DNA of 48,391 bases from Pseudobacteriovorax sp. (GTDB lineage Bacteria; Bdellovibrionota_B; Oligoflexia; Oligoflexales; Oligoflexaceae): contig JABSRP010000048.1 in NCBI GenBank assembly GCA_013215145.1, positions 1-48,391 on the forward strand. Direction: 5' to 3'. Positions within the stretch are counted from its first letter, which is position 1. Each line of letters begins with the position of its first letter. The notes under the pieces are model-generated. The model searched no databases, had not been told where the DNA came from, and worked only from the letters and a program-made list of their open reading frames with translations. The position numbers were made by a program, and so were the translations under genes. This document shows positions 44,226-48,391 of the stretch, one piece after another.

Positions 44226-47051
44226 ATGCAAAAGCTCGGAGCATTTCCATTTTTGGTAGCTCTTCTCTTCGCTCCCGCTCTGGCAGCCACTTCTCAGAAT
44301 ACCTTCGTGATCGACAAAAACTTCGAGTCACAGTCAATGAATTCCTATCTGGAGATTCTCGAAGACAAAGAAGGGCAACTCATCTTCGAAGATGTCATTT
44401 CGTCCCCTGCTCTCCCCTGGCGTAAGCATGATCAATCGACTCCTGAATTCGGCTATACAGATTCCGTCTACTGGATCAAATGGAGTCTTTCAACGACGAC
44501 CGTCCGAAGATCCGACGTCTATCTTGAAATAGCCTATCCTCACCACAAATATCTCGATCTGTTCACAGTGCAGCAAAAGACTGCTCTGAAGCATCAGAGG
44601 TCAGGGAAAGGTCTCCCATTCCATTCCCGAGATGTCAATTTCAAAAACACCATTTTCAAACTGGGCGGCCTCGAAAGCCCGCAAGGGGTCACGACCTACT
44701 ACCTGAGAATCGAATCCGAAGCAGCCATGAATCTGCCGCTTGTGCTCTGGTCCGCTCCGGAGTTGGCCAACTATAGACAAAACCAGATGACCTTCTACGG
44801 ATTCTACTATGGCGCCGTCGGAATCATCATGATGTACAACCTGTTCCTGTTTCTTTCAGCAAAAAAGAAGTTTTACCTCTTCTACGTCCTCTATATTTTG
44901 CTTTATGCTGGATTTCAATCGTCTTTTGAAGGAAACTCCTACCAATTTTTATGGCCAAACTTGCCCGCATGGAATGCGATTGCGATACCGTTTTTTCAGG
45001 GAGCGGCCGTCTTTGCCTTGTATCATTTTACACAAGACTTTCTCCGCACACGGGACTTCTTTCGAATCATGCATTTTGGAATCAACGGGCTGAAGCTTTT
45101 TGCCGTCGCGACGGTGCTGGCGGCAGTTTTTCTTCCCTATAGTATCAGTATTAAAATGGGAGTCCTATCGGGTTTCCTGACGACGGTTGTTCTGCCATTG
45201 ACCGGTATTGTTTGCTGGCTGCGAGGGTGGCGACCAGCAAGATTCTACGTGCTCGCTTATGGCTTTTTCCTCTGTTCTTTGGCAGCCGTAATTTTGGCAA
45301 GATTCGGCCTTCTCCCCTCTTCCGGAGTCCACATCCACTACCTGAATATAGGCACTTTGGCGGAGATTCTCCTCTTCTCGGTGGCTCTCGGCGATCGGAT
45401 TAAGACTGAACAGTTTCAGTACGAACGCGACATCCTACAGCTCAACAACGAACTCCAAAATGAGTCTGCAAAAGTCAAGGATTTGAACGAGACTCTTGAA
45501 GAGCGTGTTGAAGAGCAAACACGCGAAATCAAATCAATTATGCGTCACATTCACCTCGGCGTCGTGGTCGTTGAAAGGGAAACCGGCAAGCTCACCGAGA
45601 CTTATTCAAATGCGACCACTGAGATCTTCGGCAAAGATCAGGTGGGCGGAGCTGACCCGATCGACTACCTTCTCGGCGACGCCAGGATCAGTCGCGAGAT
45701 CAAAGATCAGATTGCGACAATCATTGAAACATCGCTCGGCGAAGACGAAGTCGCGCTCGAAGCCAACACGCACTTGCTACCTGAGGAGATCAGCATTCAA
45801 TCAACGGAGGAGAAGTCCCTACTTTTTGATTGGCAGGCCGTGGTTGACAACAACGATCAAATCGAAAAGCTGATCATCACCGTGAAAGATGTGACGGCTT
45901 TGAAAAAGCTCGAAAACAAGTCGAAGGAGCAACAAGAGGAACTTCAACTGATTGGAGAGATTCTATCGGTGAGCCCGCGAAAATTTGCTCAGTTCATGAG
46001 CTCGGCCTCGAGTTTTCTATCTGATAATACCAAACTCCTGCGCAGCAACTCGAGAATTTCTACGGACATCCTAAAACTCCTGTTCATTAACCTGCACACA
46101 GTGAAGGGAGCGGCGAGAGCTCTTCAACTCGTCCATCTGACCCCTCTCGTTCACGAAGTCGAACAAATGATCCATGATATGCAAACTGGTCGGGTCAAAG
46201 CAGATCGCAAAGCGTGCCTCGATGAGCACCAGAAAATCATCGAAATTCTCGATATTTACACGCAGCTCAACACAGAAAAACTCGGTCGAACAGTCGGTGA
46301 TTACGCTTCTCTTCCGTTTTCGCTCGTGGACAGGATTCATCGCAGCAACGAAAAGACCCAGAAGCTGCTCCCTGTAGAACCTTCTCTCGAGCTGCAGTCC
46401 ATCAATCGCAAAATCGAGCCTTTGATCTTTGTCGGAGCTCAGGACCTTTTTACCGAAATTCTTCTCGACGTTGAGATGCTGGCTCGAGATCTCGATAAAG
46501 AGTATCCCGATATCGATATCAATGCCCATGGTGTCTGCTTTTCACAGGAGGGGCAAAAGACTCTTCGCAGCGCTTTTGTCCATATCATACGCAATAGCAT
46601 GGATCACGGCATTGAGTCGGCCACAGTCCGTGAGCAGTTTAGAAAGCCCGCTCAGGGTCAGATTTTTGTCCATCTCAAAGAGGTCGAGGAGGGACTTGAG
46701 ATTCGCTACGGAGACGATGGCCAAGGACTCGACCTGCAAGCCATCCGCAGCATCGGAGTCGAGAGAAAGATTCTTCAAAAGGATGATCCAGTGGATGACG
46801 AAGAGCTCGCGAACCTTGTTTTTCACAGCGGCTTTTCAACGGCTCAATCGGTGAGCGAAATTTCAGGACGTGGCGTCGGCATGAGCGCAATCCGCGAATA
46901 TTTTCAAAAGCAAGGAGGCGATGTCAATCTCAAGATTGATTCTCAAAACACAGATGGGATCCCTCCTGGTCACGTGCGATTTGAGATTATCATGCATCTC
47001 CCAGATCGATTCTACATCGTGCGGAATCAACTTGAAGACGTCGCTGCATAG
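44226..47051 (+). CDS. 7TMR-DISM sensor with Hpt and CheA-like histidine kinase domains
   Basis: 941 residues. Signal peptide to about 20, then a 7TMR-DISMED2-type extracytoplasmic domain (about 25-165; FGYTDSVYWIKWSLS, YYLRIES). Seven transmembrane helices (about 185-385), a coiled coil (390-440) and a PAS-like domain (about 445-560) follow. An Hpt domain has His624 in INLHTVKGAARALQL, and a CheA-type HATPase has N-box HIIRNSMDHGIES, G1 GDDGQGLDLQAI and G2 SGRGVGMSAIRE. It lacks the CheA P5 (CheW-like) and receiver domains, so the output partner is elsewhere. Codon use looks more GC-rich than in most neighbours. Flanked by mobile-element remnants; possibly acquired. ATG with AAGGGAA upstream. 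Confidence 0.92.
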   Translation: MQKLGAFPFLVALLFAPALAATSQNTFVIDKNFESQSMNSYLEILEDKEGQLIFEDVISSPALPWRKHDQSTPEFGYTDSVYWIKWSLSTTTVRRSDVYLEIAYPHHKYLDLFTVQQKTALKHQRSGKGLPFHSRDVNFKNTIFKLGGLESPQGVTTYYLRIESEAAMNLPLVLWSAPELANYRQNQMTFYGFYYGAVGIIMMYNLFLFLSAKKKFYLFYVLYILLYAGFQSSFEGNSYQFLWPNLPAWNAIAIPFFQGAAVFALYHFTQDFLRTRDFFRIMHFGINGLKLFAVATVLAAVFLPYSISIKMGVLSGFLTTVVLPLTGIVCWLRGWRPARFYVLAYGFFLCSLAAVILARFGLLPSSGVHIHYLNIGTLAEILLFSVALGDRIKTEQFQYERDILQLNNELQNESAKVKDLNETLEERVEEQTREIKSIMRHIHLGVVVVERETGKLTETYSNATTEIFGKDQVGGADPIDYLLGDARISREIKDQIATIIETSLGEDEVALEANTHLLPEEISIQSTEEKSLLFDWQAVVDNNDQIEKLIITVKDVTALKKLENKSKEQQEELQLIGEILSVSPRKFAQFMSSASSFLSDNTKLLRSNSRISTDILKLLFINLHTVKGAARALQLVHLTPLVHEVEQMIHDMQTGRVKADRKACLDEHQKIIEILDIYTQLNTEKLGRTVGDYASLPFSLVDRIHRSNEKTQKLLPVEPSLELQSINRKIEPLIFVGAQDLFTEILLDVEMLARDLDKEYPDIDINAHGVCFSQEGQKTLRSAFVHIIRNSMDHGIESATVREQFRKPAQGQIFVHLKEVEEGLEIRYGDDGQGLDLQAIRSIGVERKILQKDDPVDDEELANLVFHSGFSTAQSVSEISGRGVGMSAIREYFQKQGGDVNLKIDSQNTDGIPPGHVRFEIIMHLPDRFYIVRNQLEDVAA

Positions 47052-47108
47052 ATTGCATACCGGCAAGCAAAAAGAAGAGAAACCAACCGCAAGAAACCTC
47101 TAATAAAC

Positions 47109-47122
47109 AGAAGGCGCCTTCT
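47109..47122. repeat. Perfect 14-bp palindrome
   Basis: AGAAGGCGCCTTCT lies 58 bp after the 7TMR kinase stop. It could be the kinase 3' structure or a protein site; there is no T-run. Confidence 0.5.
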
Positions 47123-47221
47123 CGAACGACCGAAAATCAAAACCCCAAGACTTTCTTGAGGGACGACATCGAGTCCCATAGATTTCGAGTCGGCCGTTTG
47201 AATTGATCGGATATCTTCAAC

Positions 47222-47464
47222 TTAGTGGGTCGAAGCTTGAATAAGAAGTGTTCCCTTCTTTTTATCCTCATTGACTGTAAAGACAAACTCATAATCGCCA
47301 GCTTGCGAGATTCTCACCGAGGAGTTATTGCCGAATCCAGTTGCATAAGCCTTGATTTCCATGGCCTCACCGAGAGCAACCTCTTTTGAGGTCGAAAAGG
47401 TGGTCTTACCTTTCCAAGCTTTATCAGCGATTTTAAACTCATGGCGGCCTTCTTTCCTTTTTTT
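47222..47464 (-). pseudogene. 3' fragment of an amylase/pullulanase-like gene
   Basis: About 80 codons open on the minus strand, bounded upstream by TGA at 47465-47467 and with no suitable start. The translated segment contains GRHEFKIADKAWKG, AYATGFGNNSSVRISQAGDYEF and GTLLIQASTH. This matches the carbohydrate-binding/early-set domain found at the end of alpha-amylases, pullulanases and SusE-type proteins (HxFKIADxxW ... N..I....AG.Y.F). An A8 run near the break could mark a frameshift or junction. The catalytic part is absent. It appears to be the remains of a starch-acting enzyme gene cut by insertion or deletion. Confidence 0.6.
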
Positions 47465-47467
47465 TCA

Positions 47468-47618
47468 CCTCGCGTTCGGAAACGATTCCGAAGTGCAAGT
47501 GAGAAGCCGTTCTTGTTCTGCCCTAGGTGATTCAGAAGCCCAACTAAAAAGCTATCTCAGCGATAGAGACTGTGAAAACGGTTGTCTTACAGATGGGTTT
47601 ATCTGGCAGTTCTAGAAC
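47468..47618 (+). other. Possible 3' end of a lost secreted-protein gene
   Basis: A plus-strand frame reads FGNDSEVQVRSRSCSALG, then SDRDCENGCLTDG, and stops after IWQF at 47615. Its Cys pattern and composition look protein-like, but no family is clear and there is no start in the same unit. Treat as an unassigned remnant between the amylase-like fragment and the IS91 transposase. Confidence 0.25.
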
Positions 47619-47622
47619 ATAA

Positions 47623-48391
47623 TCACCCTGGAGCTGTCAAAAAACTAGGCAGCTGCCCAGGGGGACCAACATCGTAACCAAAAAGTTGCTCGAAAATATT
47701 GAATACCCAATCTTTTACTGGCTTCCAAATCCTAGCCAGCTCCAGTCGCCCTCCACAGTGAGGGCATTTAAACGGGTCACTGCCCCACCAAATTTCTATT
47801 AAACTCTTGTAGCTTAAGCGCTCAGCAACCTTCGATCGTCTTTCAACTTCTGGCATCAGCGATAAGCGACCAACAGCTTCGCACACCTTTGCAGTCAATC
47901 TACTGCGATTGCTTGGAAACTGGAGGCCATAGTAACAAATACGTTTGAATCGCGGCGGTAGGATCTGCTGTACCATGCGTCCTATGAAGGTCTTCACGTC
48001 AGTCTTCTCCACCTCATTTTTACCAGAGCTATGGCTGCTATAGCGATACACAACTTTGTCGTTTTTTGGATTATAGCGCAGCAAGCGCTTCAAACTAATC
48101 TGAGGACGACACAAATACTTACTCAAATAGCGGATAAGGTTTCGCCTCTTTTTTGGAGCAGGATTGGAGTCGATATGGGCGTAGAAACCTTTATAGCGAG
48201 ACTCTACATCGTCAAAAACCTTACCAAAATACCCGCACTCGTCCCACTCTCGCATTCCCTTCAGCAAAGTCTGTTTCCAGGTGCGATTCAATATCGAATA
48301 ATCAAAGTTTTTTAGCGCCATCCATACCTTCCACAGAATTAATTGCAGAAGAAATACTTGTTGTGCTCTCTTGAATGATTTTTCTTGATTC
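47623..48391 (-). mobile_element. IS91-family transposase, N-terminus beyond the right edge
   Basis: About 256 codons are visible; the frame stays open past the ATG at 48321 to the window end, so the protein is cut by the edge. Diagnostic IS91 blocks: LIRYLSKYLCRPQISLKRLLRYN, VYRYSSH, TDVKTFIGRMVQQILPPRFKRICYYGLQ, and a C-terminal CPHCGGRLELARIWKP zinc-like pair. The HUH/Y2 catalytic motifs of the N-terminal domain lie outside the window. The element would transpose by a rolling-circle mechanism. Its 3' end overlaps the inverted repeat at 47626-47662. Whether the element is intact cannot be judged. Confidence 0.88.
47626..47662. repeat. Inverted repeat at the 3' end of the IS91-type transposase gene
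   Basis: CCCTGGAGCTG (47626-47636) pairs with CAGCTGCCCAGGG (47650-47662), with small interruptions and a 13-nt loop. It lies across the last codons of the transposase. IS91 ends carry subterminal palindromes that act as replication origin or terminator, so this may be one such end; it may also be a transcription terminator. Confidence 0.4.

Noticed and set aside
44063..44425. 120-codon plus-strand ORF overlapping the start of the 7TMR kinase
   Set aside because: It conflicts with a well-supported kinase start and has no domain.
1..48391. tRNA, rRNA and CRISPR arrays
   Set aside because: No T-loop-like GTTCGAATC with matching acceptor stems, no rRNA-like stretch and no spaced direct repeats were seen on either strand.

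Overview
The window looks like a chromosomal segment from a free-living or predatory Gram-negative bacterium. The gene families suggest the Bdellovibrionota/Oligoflexia group. Reasons are the large number of secreted proteins and lipoproteins, giant lipoproteins with Ig-like and propeller repeats, tandem DUF3015 proteins, an XRE-type regulator with a C-terminal extension, 7TMR-DISM and PAS signalling proteins, and GC content that looks mid-40s by eye. The assignment is inferred from protein families; no rRNA or tRNA gene is present to test it.

Layout, left to right. (1) 1-1.7 kb: a TetR-type regulator (cut by the left edge) and an Old Yellow Enzyme-type flavin oxidoreductase, both on the minus strand. 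A palindromic operator candidate lies just downstream of the oxidoreductase -10 box. (2) 1.8-8 kb: minus-strand genes for bacterioferritin, an alpha/beta hydrolase, a DUF4105 (Lnb-like) protein, two DUF3015 paralogues, a small beta-barrel-like protein and a GYF-like protein. (3) 8.1-20.8 kb: three huge lipoproteins on the minus strand, almost certainly one operon. They are FnIII + FGE-like + six-blade Kelch, then TIG repeats + BNR-like + FG-GAP, then a seven-repeat RCC1 protein. This is the most distinctive block of the window. (4) 21.3-23.4 kb, plus strand: a metaxin/Fax-like GST, an FKBP-type lipoprotein and an XRE regulator. (5) 23.4-27 kb: a soluble PAS chemoreceptor divergent from a PAS hybrid histidine kinase. 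(6) 27-38.3 kb: a chlorophyllase-like hydrolase, a cysteine-cluster protein, HU, a tyrosinase, a glutaminyl cyclase-like lipoprotein, a DUF4360-like protein, two unknown secreted proteins and a 579-residue unknown protein with an HDVWGH motif. (7) 38.3-43.2 kb, minus strand: a NIT-domain chemoreceptor with a very long coiled coil, a zinc-peptidase-like lipoprotein and a small AAA_28 P-loop protein. (8) 43.2-48.4 kb: a scarred region holding a 5'-truncated Tn3 transposase, a 7TMR-DISM/Hpt/CheA-like kinase of slightly different base composition, a 3' fragment of an amylase/pullulanase-like gene, and an IS91-family transposase running off the right edge.

How the genes may work together. The 8-21 kb operon probably displays three propeller proteins on long disulfide-stabilised stalks at the cell envelope. 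The downstream envelope proteins may help place or mature them, but only the gene order supports that. The two chemoreceptors and two complex histidine kinases indicate strong chemosensory investment. The right end is a landing zone for mobile DNA, which may have brought in the 7TMR kinase.
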